NCBI GenBank assembly: GCA_032622095.1
Contig: CP136064.1
Coordinates: 175,848,247-175,912,246, forward strand
Direction of reading: 5' to 3'
Length of the DNA stretch: 64,000 nt
Source: Siphonodentalium dalli
Taxonomy: Eukaryota; Mollusca; Scaphopoda; Gadilida; Siphonodentaliidae
Both the position numbers and the translations under genes were made by a program. Shown here in pieces: positions 1 through 11,925 of the stretch (its first letter is position 1; every line of letters begins with the position of its first letter). The notes below the pieces were generated by a model. That model was given only the letters and a program-made list of their open reading frames with translations, had not been told where the DNA came from and made no database searches.

Positions 1-1913
1 GTTCCCGACATCATCCGCAGAAATAGTTACATTGTCAAATGCATTACATTCCAAACAGAGTTGTGGACACGACAATATATCCATTTCACTGGTCAAGTTG
101 ATTAGTCCCGAAATTGCTAATCCTCTATCACATATAATTAATAGATCTTTTGAAACTGGAATAGTTCCTTCGGAAATGAAAATTGCAAAGGTAGTACCAG
201 TTCATAAATCTGGAAATCGTCAAATTCTGGACAACTATAGGCCAATCAGTATCCTACCTTCGTTTTCTAAATTACTGGAAAAGGCTATGTATAATAGGCT
301 TATTCACTTTGTCGACAAACATAATATCTTACACCAGCATCAATATGGATTCAGGAAAAACCATTCAACAATCCATCCAATCTTCCATTTACTCGAAAAT
401 ATTTGTATAGAGAACAACAAAAGATCAAAAGACTTTACCATGGCAGTTTTCTTAGACCTATCAAAAGCATTTGAAACAATTGACCATAGTATTCTCTTGA
501 AAAAACTTCACCATTATGGTATAAGAGGTATATCGAACGATTGGTTCCGGAACTACTTGACTGACCGGAAGCAATACATTGCCATGCACGACTGTCGGTC
601 TCCTACTATGGATATTAGTCTTGGGGTCCCTCAGGGGTCCATATTGTGTCCTCTCCTTTTTTTATTGTATGCGAATGATATTCGAAACTCAACAAATTTA
701 AATCCCTTTCATTTGCCGATGACACAACAGTGTACAAATCCGATACCAATATCTTGAAACTAGAACGTGAAATAAACCTTGAACTACAAAAGCTCTTCCA
801 ATGGTGTTGTGCGAACCGCCTTTCCTTAAATGCTAACAAAACACGCTACATTCTATTTGATCCTTCGAAATTGGTACCGAAAAGCGCACAAATTAATCTT
901 GTAATCAATAATATTCCTGTTGAGCGAGTAGGAGAAGATTTTAGGGAGAAAAGTGTAAAATTCCTAGGCATTGAAATGGATGAAAACCTCAACTATAATG
1001 CGCACATCTCCAAACTTTGCTCTAAAGTAGCGAATGCAAATTTCGCATTGAACAAAGTAAAAAAAATTCTCCCATTTAATGCTCTGAAGACACTTTACCA
1101 CTCGCTTGTACATAGTTATCTCTTATATGGCATAGAAATTTGGGGTCATAGTAGGCACGCCCACAAACTATTCCTACTTCAAAAAAAGTCAATAAGAATT
1201 CTCAACAATAAAAAATATAATTCACACACTGACCCCCTCTTCAGTAGAAATAACATATTAAAATTAAATGACATTTACAAACTTGGAATATCCCTTTTAA
1301 TGTTAGACTGGAGAAATGATAGACTGCCTGCATCGTTTAAATTCTACTTTGCAATTAATCAACGGAACACTTGTCAAAAGGGTTTGTTCAAAATTGCCAA
1401 ATCACGAATAAAATCGCTTGACTCCTTTCCAACTTTTAAATTTCCTGCCATATGGAATGACTTAAACAAAAAGCTTCGAGAAGAGCCCTTTCGGGAGATA
1501 TTCAGGAGAAAGTTCATTAGTGAATGTATTAGTTCCTATCCCACTGAAGTAACTTGTACAAATCCATATTGCCCGGAATGCCCATAATAACATCCCCATC
1601 TATTATGTATATATACACGTATTATATAAATGTTTATGGCTCTCGTGCCATATTATTCAACTACACCAATGACATTTCCCGTCGTACATTGCTCCAGCTA
1701 ATGTATGATTTTCTGGCTGGATCTCATCCAATGGAACCTCGCGAGTTATTCACCTAAATTTATGACCGTGGCTTTTCTAATTAATGATTGTAAATACAAG
1801 TAATACATAAAAAGTTTTGCGTGATATGACCAATCGATATAAATATATAGGTTAAACTCGCGTGGTCACTCATCCGTATGCTCCCTTGATTTTGATTTTG
1901 ATTTTGATTTTGA
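1..1913 (+). mobile_element. Non-LTR retrotransposon (CR1/L2/Jockey-like), 5' end outside window
   Basis: The 3' part of a LINE in the sense orientation. It holds the reverse transcriptase region (2-1587), a short 3' untranslated part and a terminal run of TTGATT-like hexamers at 1886-1913. A terminal hexamer microsatellite instead of poly(A) is usual for CR1-like LINEs. The reading frame is open at base 2, so the element continues to the left. It lies upstream of the visible exchanger exons and in the same direction, probably in an intron of that gene. The clade (CR1, L2, Rex or Jockey) cannot be fixed by eye. Confidence 0.88.
2..1587 (+). pseudogene. Reverse transcriptase of LINE, frameshifted
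   Basis: Two overlapping frames together cover the RT palm, thumb and C-terminal region. The first frame (2 to about 711) shows DNYRPISILPSFSKLLEK, YGFRKNHST, motif A FLDLSKAFETIDH with its catalytic Asp, and the GVPQGSILCPLLF motif. The catalytic FADD box is at 712-723 in another frame, which then stays open to the stop at 1585-1587 and includes the LINE-typical KTLYHSLVHSYLLYGIEIW and a C-terminal Cys pair (NPYCPECP). The switch near 700-711 fits loss of one base. Apart from this shift the coding sequence is well kept, so the copy looks fairly young. The endonuclease domain is not in the window. The product would nick target DNA and prime reverse transcription at the nick; this copy cannot do so as read. 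Confidence 0.85.
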
Positions 1914-2924
1914 ATTCATTCCTAAATTATCCTATATACAAAATTGTATATTTTATAATTGACCACAGTTATTCTATATAATATACCATCGTTCACGCAG
2001 CTTCCAGGCAGAGCAGAGTGTTATTTTAATGACTAATTGGGGTGGGCAGTAAGACAGCCAATTATTGGATATGCCCTCCCCAGGCAAGGAGCAATCAGCC
2101 CATCTGGTGGATAGTTATCCCAGATGGGTTAGCATAGATTTTGTTGTATTTTCTTTTAATCTGTATTAACTTTATTATCTTCATTATTATTTGTGCATAT
2201 TTTGTTGGAGTTGCTCTTTGTCAATAAATTATCTCTCTCTCTCTCTATCTCTCCACAGCTGTCAATCAAATAATTATTAGCAGATTTTTTCTACCAATCA
2301 GCAACTGAGTCTGTCGCTTGTGCAATTAAATGCGACCATAGTTACCATACCGTGAAAACAAAATTAACGAATTAGACTGATCAGTGAAACTATGAAATGC
2401 GATATTTTAGTTGGGGATAAATAATGTGTTATATAACTATTGCACCATTACTATTAGCATTTATCCAGCTTTGTGCCAATACCAATATGTCATGAGAGCA
2501 TAGAATGCACCTTTGTTGCAATTGTTTACCGTACCTTCAAGTTTGTCACCGGATACCGTGGGGAAGTGTGGGAACACCGCTTCGGAATTGCTATCGACTC
2601 TGAGTGTCTTGATGACAATAGATGTTCTAGAATCTTTTTAAATAAGTGGAATTTAGACCACCAAGTTCAGTTTAATAGTTTTAGGGTGTGGTGTCTTGCT
2701 TTTGTGTAGTTGGAAAGTTGGAAACAGAGATTGAATTGTGTGTGAACATCCAGTTGGTCGCCCAATTTATTCTCTATCCAGTATCCCAGTTTCCGTTAAA
2801 AAAGCAGATGAAGTCCAGACACAAGTATCACTTGGGTAGTTTTACTATTTTAGTGTTTTTAATATAATTTCTTCATAAAACTAGCTTAATCACCAACTAA
2901 TTTATGCGGATTGTCATAATTATA
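1914..2924. other. Intronic or upstream sequence, no exon found
   Basis: No coding exon of the exchanger could be recognised here. The stretch holds a CT microsatellite at about 2232-2252 and one half of a dispersed repeat pair (separate entry). An open frame at 2473-2709 resembles nothing known and lacks splice context. Confidence 0.5.
2249..2340 (+). repeat. Dispersed repeat, inverted second copy at 50310-50412
   Basis: The stretch containing CCACAGCTGTCAATCAAATA and, further on, ACCAATCAGCAACTGAGTC recurs in reverse complement at 50310-50412 with a few differences. It follows a CT microsatellite. CCAATCA-type boxes are present, but no promoter function is claimed. Confidence 0.7.
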
Positions 2925-3088
2925 AGCAATCAACATCGTTTTTGATGCATCTGACGGCGCATAGAAGTGTCTGATGCCAAACCACTTACTTAGTATAATT
3001 TTGCAAAGCGAAATTATACAGTATGTAATTCGGCATCAGACACTTCTATACCCTGACAGATGCATCGAAAAGCGACATTGGTTGCATA
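2925..3088. mobile_element. Foldback MITE, about 164 bp
   Basis: Two arms of about 70 bp are near-perfect reverse complements. The left arm contains GATGCATCTGACGG and AGAAGTGTCTGATGCC; the right arm carries the complements up to 3088. The centre is short and AT-rich. No coding capacity. It lies about 390 bp before the first visible exchanger exon. Confidence 0.75.
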
Positions 3089-3480
3089 TATATAAGAATG
3101 TTCTCTGGTTTATTATTGCATATAGATGGGCACTGCACTAATTAAACTATATTAGCAAACACCTTGTCTCCTAGCAACCAGAAGCTCCTCCCACTGATGA
3201 TCCATTATGGTAGGAATGTGATGGCCAGAAGATTTGTTAGATTGTGCCGTCCTCTCACAATAAACTATAGAAATATGTAATTGTTTCTCTTGTTATTTCT
3301 TTTTAAACATCAGTTTTGAAAAAAAACAACGTAATATGTTATTGGTCTGTCCATCCATCTTGCTGTTCGCTATTGTTTAAATGACCACAGGCATATTTTG
3401 CCACGCCCTAGCGATGTTCCTGTTAATGTATGTATCTGTGTGTAAACTTGAAATAGATTATCCTATCTTTATATTTTCAG

Positions 3481-6400
3481 ACTTTTGGAATTGTGTTTAA
3501 TATCAGTAATGCTATATTAGGCTTGACCTTCTTGGCCTGGGGTAACAGCATTGGAGGTGAGTCTCAGTTTAATTTAATCAATTACTGTGATGAACTGCAG
3601 ATATTTATTGTTGGATTGTAGTCTATGGTCTAGAATAGGGAATTTTGTTCAGGAAACCCATCAAAAGTCATTAATGGTATAGATATTACCAACACATATG
3701 GTCCCTTCGGTTATAATCAGTCAACAGTTTGAATCCAAACTAGCTATCAATTTCGGATTTAATGTGAAATCTGCCTAGAGAGTATGTCAAGGCTTAAATT
3801 TTTATCCACTCCTTTAAAGATGTTTATCTTTTCCCAGAACGTTTATACAGATTTCTGGGTATAAAATAATAGATATGAATCGAGGAAACCTATCCGGAAA
3901 AGTTTCTATCAAATAATAAAAATGTTATTTAGAATCAGCTGTTTTAGAGGCTATTTCAGAGCAGAAATCTGGACAAAAACGCTCAAAGCATATCAAGAAG
4001 GAGAACTCATCATGTTAGCATCAATCATGGCCAATTGCATTTCAACTAAAGCTTTGTATGCAATCTTCAGTTTTTTTCAGTATTTTATTCACAAAATAGC
4101 TATGTGGAGTCTTGAAATAGGGATTTATAAAAAATGTGTTGTTTTTGTATTGTGACCCGGAAGAGATAGACCATCTTTAAAGTGCTTAAATTTGTGCTGT
4201 CTTTGAAAAAATATTATAGGCATAATATCTTTTGGACAAAAAAATTACTGTCGATAAGGTTAAGAAGATTACAAATAACAATCCGGGTTTTCCCACTTCC
4301 ATAAAACATCATAAAACTATGTTCACAGGTGCTGGTGCAACATGAAAGATCCTGTGCCAGTGCATTCTCTTTTATATGTTGTCTCCCATAGCAAGCCTCG
4401 CATATAAATGAGAATGCACTGGCTTACAGGGTCAAGCTAATTAATGTTAGACCAATGTATTCTCTTATACATGTCAGGCTCCTTATGGAGGACTCTCATA
4501 TATAAGAGAATGCATTGGCACACGGTTTTTGCTAGATTTCAGGAAACTTCAGTCATGGAAGGGTTATGGCATTTAAAAGGAAATAAATATGTGTGGTATG
4601 TATAAAGGGAATACAGATAAGTTTTTGAGGAGAGAGTAGTTTGATGTTGAAGTATATATTTATTAGATAATAATTATAATGCAATAGGCTCAAAAATGCT
4701 TAAATTTGAGTCCCAGAATCCCAGGAAGGATATTATCATGCAAAATCCTGGACCATCATACACCATTTAAAACGTTGAGATACACTGGTTGAGATCCACT
4801 AATTTCTGATGTCTTGTTATGAATGATGGCCGACTGCTAGAACACTGAAATGGGTCCCTAGTTATTATACCATGAAGCACATGATGTGCAATTTTACATC
4901 CGTAATAGTTTAACATAGAGGACATAGCAGCGAAGAAATTAACACCATATTTGTTATTTTTGCAGATTTCATTGCTGACACAGTGATGGCGAGAAATGGA
5001 TACCCACGAATGGCAATTTCAGCATGCTTTGGTGGGCCACTCTTCAGTATCCTTTTCTTCAAGGCAGACACATTTATTTTCTTAGTTTTTACAAGGCAGT
5101 AAAATCGTTAAGTAAAGATGTTTTCAAAGATCATCTGCTCCTTCTAATTTCTCACCCAAGTCCAGCATTAGCCTAGTATTCCATAATTCATGGACCAATA
5201 TGCTTTAACCCTATTTGAGCAAGTAATTGTGAATAATAACATATATCTTCTTCCATGGTAGTCACCCATGACATTGAAACATTTTTCTACTTCATCCTGC
5301 TTCATCAGTTCTTTGCTCAACCTTGTTTCATGGGCAATGTGTTGCCAGAAATGTACCCCGCAATGAAACTGCTGACACAGCACCTTGTGATTAAAATTGT
5401 TTGCATATGGTAATCAGTGAATATAATCTGTGCTTTGAGAATTTCCGGAAAAATCTAGGAGACAAAATAGATTCAGACGTAATGAAAGGATTTAAAGTTG
5501 ACTAATATACATGTGATATTATGTAAAATATTTGTGTCAGTGGTGATTCTGATTTTGATATTACATATAATTGCTGTGTGAAAAAGCTATTAGAAATAGA
5601 ACCATTTGAAACTTAAATGTTACATGTCTGAATATTTCTTTAACTTGCATAGATGTCCTATTGGGTGTAGGTATCCCATTTACTATAGGAATCATTCAAA
5701 AAGGGGAAAGCTATGATGTGAGTATGATTCTTGATTATTTGGAAAAGGATTTTTTTGTCTTTCAAAGTCATATTATGTTAAACATTTGTCAATTCATAGA
5801 TTAGTATAAAAAAAACAATTGGTCATCGCTTAATTAGCCAGGTTATAAGTCGATAAACTTAATCGCGATCAACTGATGGTGTCAGTCATTCGTCCAAAAA
5901 GCACAGGTGTACCAACTAGTTTTTAGACTTTGTCAGCCCCACATATGTTTGGAAAGATGCCAGCCTTGTTGATTTCAATTAACTGACCAACGAAAATGAA
6001 GGTTCTCTGTAACTGGAGGCATGATTGACATGTACTTATTCACAAAACATAATGATTCCTCGCAAAGAACTTATTTAATTTTATGGAAACATATTGGGGA
6101 AGCTTGAGGTTTTTAACCAATACTGAGATTAAATTATAAGAAATAACTCTTGTTTCAATTATGTTTATTTATTCAATTCTTATGTATGATTGACATTGAT
6201 TTCTCGAGTGATTATAAATAATAATTTCACTAGTGTATTATCTCACTTTAACTAGTGCATTATGTATTCATACGCGCTATCAAAATGTATGCGTCATGGC
6301 TATATTGGCGGTATTATTAAGATTTCTGGTAAAGAAGATGTTTATAGTGAAATATAATAAACAGAATAATCACTTGATTGAACTGGTGATGTGAAATAAT

Positions 6401-7213
6401 TCGTTTGTGGCAGGGACTATTTTGTAAAACATTTGGGTGCAATGCGCTCTCGTGTTTGTACAATGTCCCTGCCTCTCATGAATTATTTCACATCACCAGT
6501 TCAATCAAGTGATTACTCTCTGTAACTTATGAGTTAACCAAAAAGTTTGAAAGCAAATTTACTAGAATGCGTTAAAGACTCTGTCTTTATACTTTGCGAT
6601 TATATTTAACCCTTTCATGACGGGAGCTGCACTGGTGCAGCATTAAATATCCTGTGACAGTGCATTCTCTTATATATGCAAGTCTCCCATAGGGAGCCTC
6701 ACATATGTAAGAGAATGCACTGGCTTATAAGGTCAAGGTAAATATTGTTTGGCCACTGTATTATGTTATATATGCGAGGCTCCCTGTGGGAGACACATAT
6801 ATAAGAGAATGCATTAGCACAGGGTTTTTGCTAAATTTCAGGAAGCTCTAGTCAAGGGTTCACTGCATAAACATAATCGAAACAAGAGTTATTTCTTAAG
6901 TCTACCGCCGAGATATATAGTTCCCATAAACTTCAGTTCATTTTCATCATAGATATATTAAATTTAAATATAAAGCAATTTTTATACAATAGTGTATTAT
7001 GAAAATATTTTCTTCTTGCAGTTGGAGTTAACATTCGAGGAGCTCATGCTGACAGGATCACTTGGTCTCAGCCTTATTTCATCACTCATCATCATCCCCC
7101 TCTGCAACTTCAAAATGTCACGGCCATACGGCATCTTCCTCCTTTCATTTTATGTCATATTTCTTATAGTTGCTTTGCTCATTGAGTCTGGTGTAATCAA
7201 TGTATCTGTCTGA
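3481..7213 (+). CDS. SLC8B1: Mitochondrial Na+/Ca2+ exchanger (NCLX), last four coding exons
   Basis: Four exons with consensus AG/GT borders and agreeing phases: 3481-3556, 4966-5046, 5653-5717 and 7022-7213 (stop TGA 7211-7213). Together they give 137 C-terminal residues. The first exon ends in the second alpha-repeat signature ILGLTFLAWGNSIG, completed to GD across the intron. It is followed by GYPRMAISACFGGPLFN, whose FGG-x-x-FN block and the GNS residues match cation-binding positions known in NCLX and related exchangers. The last exon holds two hydrophobic membrane helices and ends five residues after IESG. In the known family the protein sits in the inner mitochondrial membrane and exports matrix Ca2+ in exchange for Na+ or Li+. 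The first alpha repeat, the regulatory loop and the targeting peptide must lie left of the window. Introns hold foldback elements. No broken site is visible. Confidence 0.9.
3814..4180. mobile_element. TTAA-bounded MITE, family H
   Basis: Lies between TTAA at 3814-3817 and TTAA at 4177-4180. The left end reads TTAAAGATGTTTATC and the right end is the complement of TTAAAGATGGTCTATCTC. Inner arms share TCCGGAAA-type sequence. A related copy with the same ends is at 39048-39429. It sits in the first visible exchanger intron. The 77-codon open frame inside it has no recognisable product. Confidence 0.7.
4325..4560. mobile_element. Double-hairpin MITE, family B
   Basis: Two palindromes in tandem, about 4355-4425 and 4448-4526. 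Each is built from an arm like GTGCATTCTCTTATATATG, a CTCCCATA/TATGGAG core and the returning arm. A linker like CTTACAGGGTCAAG separates them. The right end reads TCATGGAAGGGTTAT, close to the CCCTTTCATGA terminus of the other copies. Non-coding. Confidence 0.72.
6138..6898. mobile_element. Nested inverted-repeat element in last NCLX intron
   Basis: An outer inverted repeat (AAGAAATAACTCTTGTTTC at 6138 and its complement ending about 6898) encloses a foldback at 6365-6517 and a family B MITE at 6606-6850. The foldback arms read TAATCACTTGATTGAACTGG. Non-coding. Confidence 0.65.
6606..6852. mobile_element. Double-hairpin MITE, family B
   Basis: Starts with TTAA then CCCTTTCATGACGGGAGC (6606-6627). 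It holds two tandem palindromes with GTGCATTCTCTTATATATG arms and ends at TCAAGGGTTCA. The right TTAA is mutated to TTCA. Confidence 0.75.
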
Positions 7214-7477
7214 TTTATCCTCACAAGAACGAAGTGAATGATGGGTATACTGGGTTACATGCTGCGCCCAGTGCTCTCCCACCTTCCATTAGTCCATTGG
7301 ACTGAGTAGCTAGCCACAGGTTGTTAGGTGACATTAAAAGTTGTATGGATGTTCACCATCACATGATTGTGTCAAATTGTTTTCTTGTTTTCCATTCTAG
7401 ACAGGTTCTAGATTTATTGTTTTGTTTTTTGTTTATAAAGAAATTTTAATTTTTTGCCCGTTGTGCAGATATCTCAG
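7214..7477 (+). other. Likely 3' untranslated region of NCLX
   Basis: Directly follows the stop codon. No canonical AATAAA was found close by, so the 3' end is not fixed. Nothing else is recognised here. Confidence 0.35.
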
Positions 7478-8375
7478 CCATGGGTAGAGCCCGAAGCCGC
7501 CATCGCACGCCGCCGCCGCCAGCCATATTGGCCACAAGCCGTCGCCAGCCATATTATCTCTAACGCCAGCCACATTTAAAAATCTCCGCCACCAGAATTG
7601 TAAAATGGCTGAGCCATGTGCAATGTGCATGGGCTTATATGTCAAGCACGACTGTACTGTGAATCGCAAAGAACTAAACCGCATTTCCTAATATTGGCAT
7701 ATACTCGCATGGACACGGCATGGTTGTTATATTATCAGAACACCGGGCCCCTTAGTGTGGAATAGACTACCCCAATGCATGCTTTCATATAACTGAATGG
7801 GCGCATCCATTCGGTATTGAAAGGGTTAAAATATAAATTGTTTATATCGACAACACCCAGTCTCGGACATCGCTGGCATTTGTCAATATATATTACACAT
7901 AAGAATAGAAAATAGTTTGAAATATTATATATCATTACTATCGGGTTCATCATTCAATGATGCATGCATATATCGCAAGATGGCAGTGATGGTAGCAGTC
8001 TGAAGTCGACAGAAGTCCCAAATGTAACTACTTATACCGATTAGATGGGAAACTACATAGTATATCCATACCAGTCCTTCGTGAATTTTCGCCATAATGG
8101 AAAAGCCCAACATCAAAAGATTACGTGTGGTCTGGAATTCTACGGGTTCACCACAAACGCTAAAAAAAACGGCGTCTATAACCGGTAACAGGGGATTAGG
8201 AACATTTCGGAAACGAGAATACACTGAATGACAACATCTCAGCCGGCTCAGCCGCCATATTTCGTCAGCCACGAACGTCGTGACTGAGCCGGCTTAGCTA
8301 GCTAACCAGCCACGAAAATCGGTTGAGCCAGCCATGAAAACTATTTGTCGTGGCTTCGGGGTCTAGCCATGGGTT
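7476..8375. mobile_element. Imperfect inverted-repeat element with CAGCC-rich ends
   Basis: The left end (CCATGGGTAGAGCCCGAAGC, about 7478) and the complement of the right end (CCCATGGCTAGACCCCGAAG, about 8372) are similar. Both subterminal zones are rich in CAGCCA and GCCGGC. No certain target duplication: ATCTCA occurs outside both ends, but the alignment is loose. A 115-codon open frame on the - strand (7925-8272) resembles nothing known and is not called as a gene. Confidence 0.45.
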
Positions 8376-9365
8376 ACTTGATCTCAATGAAGATAGACAG
8401 ATATTTTTCGATCATGAGGCCAGGTATAAAAAAGGGGACCCATTTATGTCTTTTCTGTTTATCAATTCTCAGATTACCACTGAAAATATTTTATACTCTG
8501 TAATGAAAATTTATCATGCTCTTTAATGATTATTTATTATATTCTGTGATGAAAATTGTGATAGGTTGTACTCAATGATACTCGTTATGTGAACATTGTG
8601 ATTCTCATGTCTTCAATTAATGTTGTAACTAAACTTTTCCTAATCAAATACGTCATTTCCAGTAATATTTAGAACGCATGGACTGATCAGAGGTCTCATA
8701 TAGAAAAAATCGACTAAATATAAAGTTATAAATATAAAAAATACTCTTGATAGTAACCAGTACAAGTTAGAAATCAGTGATGTGTCACTTATGGGACATT
8801 AAACACCATTTTTTCCCTTTGGCACCAATTGGCACAGCATTATCAAATGTAGAAGCACAGTAACAATCTACCCAAGTATATTAAGGCAATTATCTAATAG
8901 ACCATTTTACAAACATTCTGCACTAAATGCACAGTAATCATGCTGTGCCCATTGTAGAAAAAGGGTTTTTGTCCCCAAGAAGTGTCTCAGCAGAATTGTT
9001 TATGCTGATCATGTGGGAATTTTGATAGTCTGGGAAGACTAGAAGATAGAAGTGGATATTTTCTTGATTGGTTAGATCTGACACATTAAATAACATTTGG
9101 GTTGCTGATTTTATTCTAGTCAGCCGTCTCAGGATGACCTTATAGTGCTATAGTCCCAATGTTGTGTTATTACCTTGTTACAATCCTTGTGTTGTCTATT
9201 ATCATGATTGTATATTTTATCCTTGAGGATCTAGCAACTAAAATGACAATAAACCAACCATGATTTTGGGCAAAAAGGCTAAAAGTAATAACGCGCATAA
9301 TAAAGAACCATTATTATATCATTAATTTTCTCCTGCAAATGCTATAGTAATTGATTGGCATGGAT
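8376..9365. other. Unremarkable intergenic sequence
   Basis: AT-rich, with no exon, long repeat or RNA gene seen. Confidence 0.5.
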
Positions 9366-9685
9366 GGGTTGATAAATCAAGATATTAAGTTGGTGTGGGG
9401 TTAATAACAAAATATTTGTTACGTCACATATGAGAGGTCGCTGTCCAATCACATTACATGTAGCGTTTGCAACCAGCCAATCAAAATTGCTCATACATAA
9501 TTCATTTGTCATTGTTTTGCGGAAGAGAGTTTCATTAAATTTGTTGTTTGTTGAATATATTTGTCTCTTCAGTCCCTACAGTAGTACTCTAATTGGCTAC
9601 AAGGTAAAGAATACCGCTAGATCATATAATAAAAAACACTTGTTGCATGGTTCCGATGTTGACATGAGGATTTATCAACCCCTGT
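9366..9685. mobile_element. Short terminal-inverted-repeat element
   Basis: GGGTTGATAAATC at the left and GATTTATCAACCCC at the right form a short terminal inverted repeat. Right-end-like sequence recurs inverted near 12238-12300 (GTTGATAAATCCTCATGTCA), so this is a dispersed family. The 85-codon open frame inside is not recognisable. Confidence 0.5.
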
Positions 9686-10097
9686 AAGGTCGAAAAGTTG
9701 GTGTTCTTATGTTTAGTATGGCATGGGTTTGTAATGATCTTATTGGCTTTGTCTCTTTTCCTTCTCTGGTGATTTCATTTATAAATTATAAATTCTAACT
9801 TTTCGGTTTTATTAGTTGAGATATTTTGGTGCGTACGTTCAAAATTCTTCTTTTCCAAATTTAGTAAAACCACTCTGGGCCACTGCTCTCCACCCTAAAT
9901 TTATGACAAGTGAATAAGGAATCAGGTATCTGCACAAAATTGGGTCCCTGTCAGACCCTGTTCCATTATTTCCCCCCCCCCCTATTTTCATATGCTTTGC
10001 AGATTCCCTCTTCATTCTCTTGTCGTCCATACATTAGGTACCAATTTCACTTTGTGTTAAAATGTTACATGAATAATTGGTTTCAGGCCATTTTTAT

Positions 10098-10600
10098 GTT
10101 TACCCATACCATAGTATGGTAAACATAATGTCGTTGTCCGGATTGACCACTTGTCGTTAGTCCGTCCGTCTGTCTGTAGACACTTTACGCATGGTACGAT
10201 AACTCAAATATTTTCTATCTGATCGGAACCAAATTTTGTATATGAATTTCTCAGCACAAAAGACAGATCAAGTTCGATTATGGGTTTGATTTGAGATCAG
10301 ACTATTTTAACTGAGTTAAGGCCCTGTTTCGAAAACAAAAATTCAACTCTTTAGAAAAAAAACAAAAAAATTTAGATTTAAATTCCTTGCTCAATTTAAC
10401 AAAACAAAAACAAAAAATAATTAAAAACAAATTTGAAAAACTAACACCATTATAACTCTGCCAAGGGTACCCCGAGGATACCACACCAAATTTGTTTAAA
10501 TCGGTCCAAAATCTTGTGTTATGTAATGGCAAATTTGTTTGGAGCAACATTACAGTAAATCCAATTGACCAATTCCATCCCATGCCTTTGGACTACTAGC
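10098..10600 (+). mobile_element. Hairpin-headed repeat element, family A
   Basis: The head TTTACCCATACCATAGTATG folds on itself and is followed by GTCCGTCCGTCTGTCTGTAG, then monomers with GATCGGAACCAAATTTTGTAT and GAGTTATGGCCC-like blocks. A tail-like GCCAAGGGATGGG with CCTCTCGTTC occurs at 12031-12056, so the copy may extend that far with heavy decay. Other copies: 30107-31490 and 61647-62190. Confidence 0.7.
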
Positions 10601-10724
10601 TATTGATAAGGCTATATTATTTTCTGATGTCTCTTATGCCAATGTGCAGATAATCTGATAAAGAAAACTATGGTATCTAATTTAAAATAAATATTCAACA
10701 ATACACATCACATGACAGACATGT

Positions 10725-10775
10725 CTGTCCTGTACCAGTGCATTCTCTTATATAAATGCGAGTGACCCATAAATT
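10725..10775. mobile_element. Family B MITE fragment
   Basis: Holds CCAGTGCATTCTCTTATATA and the start of the palindrome core only. Confidence 0.6.
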
Positions 10776-10854
10776 CCAATAATTTGTGTTATGTACATTT
10801 GTCTATAATAGTACATAACATTATCTATACTATATATTTTGAGACTTCGTATAT

Positions 10855-10874
10855 ATGTGTGTGTGTGTGTGTGT
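10855..10874. repeat. (GT)n microsatellite
   Basis: About ten GT units. Confidence 0.9.
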
Positions 10875-10889
10875 ACTTCATAGAATCCA

Positions 10890-11425
10890 AAACGCGTATA
10901 CAGATTGAGCTCAAACTTCCTATGTAAGTGTCAAATCCCACCGACACGACCGTGGTCGTGGTTTAGAGAAGCTCAGAGCACCCGTTCTCCAATCTCAAAT
11001 CACCGCAAAGGCACGGCGTGGGTTAATCAAGTGATTATTTAATGAGCGTTTGTTTTTGACGCATCTCTATAAAGAGCGTCTGTTTGCCATTCAACGTTAT
11101 TTGCATCTGCAGAGAGATATATGGAACATACATTAAATTTAAAAAACATTTGTTTCTGACCAACCCTGCGAGCACGGATGGCGCGCTTTGTTTTTACAGT
11201 ATATAGTTATATACCGAACTAATCCCAGATAATCACGAATATAGCATCAGATTTCTCCCCAGATATACCGTTATAAAGCTAATGGAATCTGCCAATCTAC
11301 GGGAAATTCCAGGGAATGCCGATTGAGCTCAAACTTGCTACCCACGGGAAGTGTCATATATATGAGTGTGTCCTTTATAGACTCGAACCGATTGAGCTCA
11401 AACTTGCTAAATAAGAAAATAGCCC
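10890..11425. repeat. Degenerate repeat with threefold GATTGAGCTCAAACTTGC
   Basis: The phrase ATTGAGCTCAAACTT recurs at about 10903, 11323 and 11389. Blocks like GACGGGAAGCGTTTG continue to about 11660. Probably a decayed element of unknown class. Confidence 0.5.
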
Positions 11426-11744
11426 CCAAGCCGTAAATATCAACAACAACGATATTACTAAATACACGTTTTCGGCAATGTGAGAGTTTTCGGGGAGCCG
11501 TGATGCCAACAACAACGACCCGAAGCCCTGAATGCCAACAACAGATTCAATGCAATGTTATCTATTATGCAGAGAGACGACATTACGACGGGTACGGCAG
11601 ACTCAAAATATTATGCAGACAGATTTCCCGACGGGAAGCGTTTGTTTTAAATTCAATGCAATGTTATCGTAGAGAGATTTCACGAAACAAAGAATGCGTT
11701 GTCTGTCGTTCCTAGGAAGGGGGGATTTCTACGGGTTAATTTTT

Positions 11745-11925
11745 CCGCCAGAAACAAAAAAATTAATTAAAACAATTTACAATTTAATTAAAACAATATA
11801 AAATTAAAAAAAATTAACAATAAAAAAACAATTCAGAAACAAAATATATTGAATTTAAAAAACATTAAATTCATATTCAAAAATAAATAAAAACAAAATA
11901 ATTACAAAAATGTCATGTTTCTGAA
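11745..11925. repeat. A-rich low-complexity tract
   Basis: Almost only A, T and C, with many AAACAAA and AATTAAA words. Similar tracts occur inside the element at 10320-10450 and near 19800-19900. Confidence 0.7.

Noticed and set aside
2473-2709. 78-codon open frame upstream of NCLX exons, considered as an exchanger exon
   Set aside because: No hydrophobic helix or exchanger motif, and no splice sites in the right phase.
7925-8272. 115-codon open frame on the - strand
   Set aside because: No recognisable motif, lies inside an inverted-repeat element, and no splice or start support.
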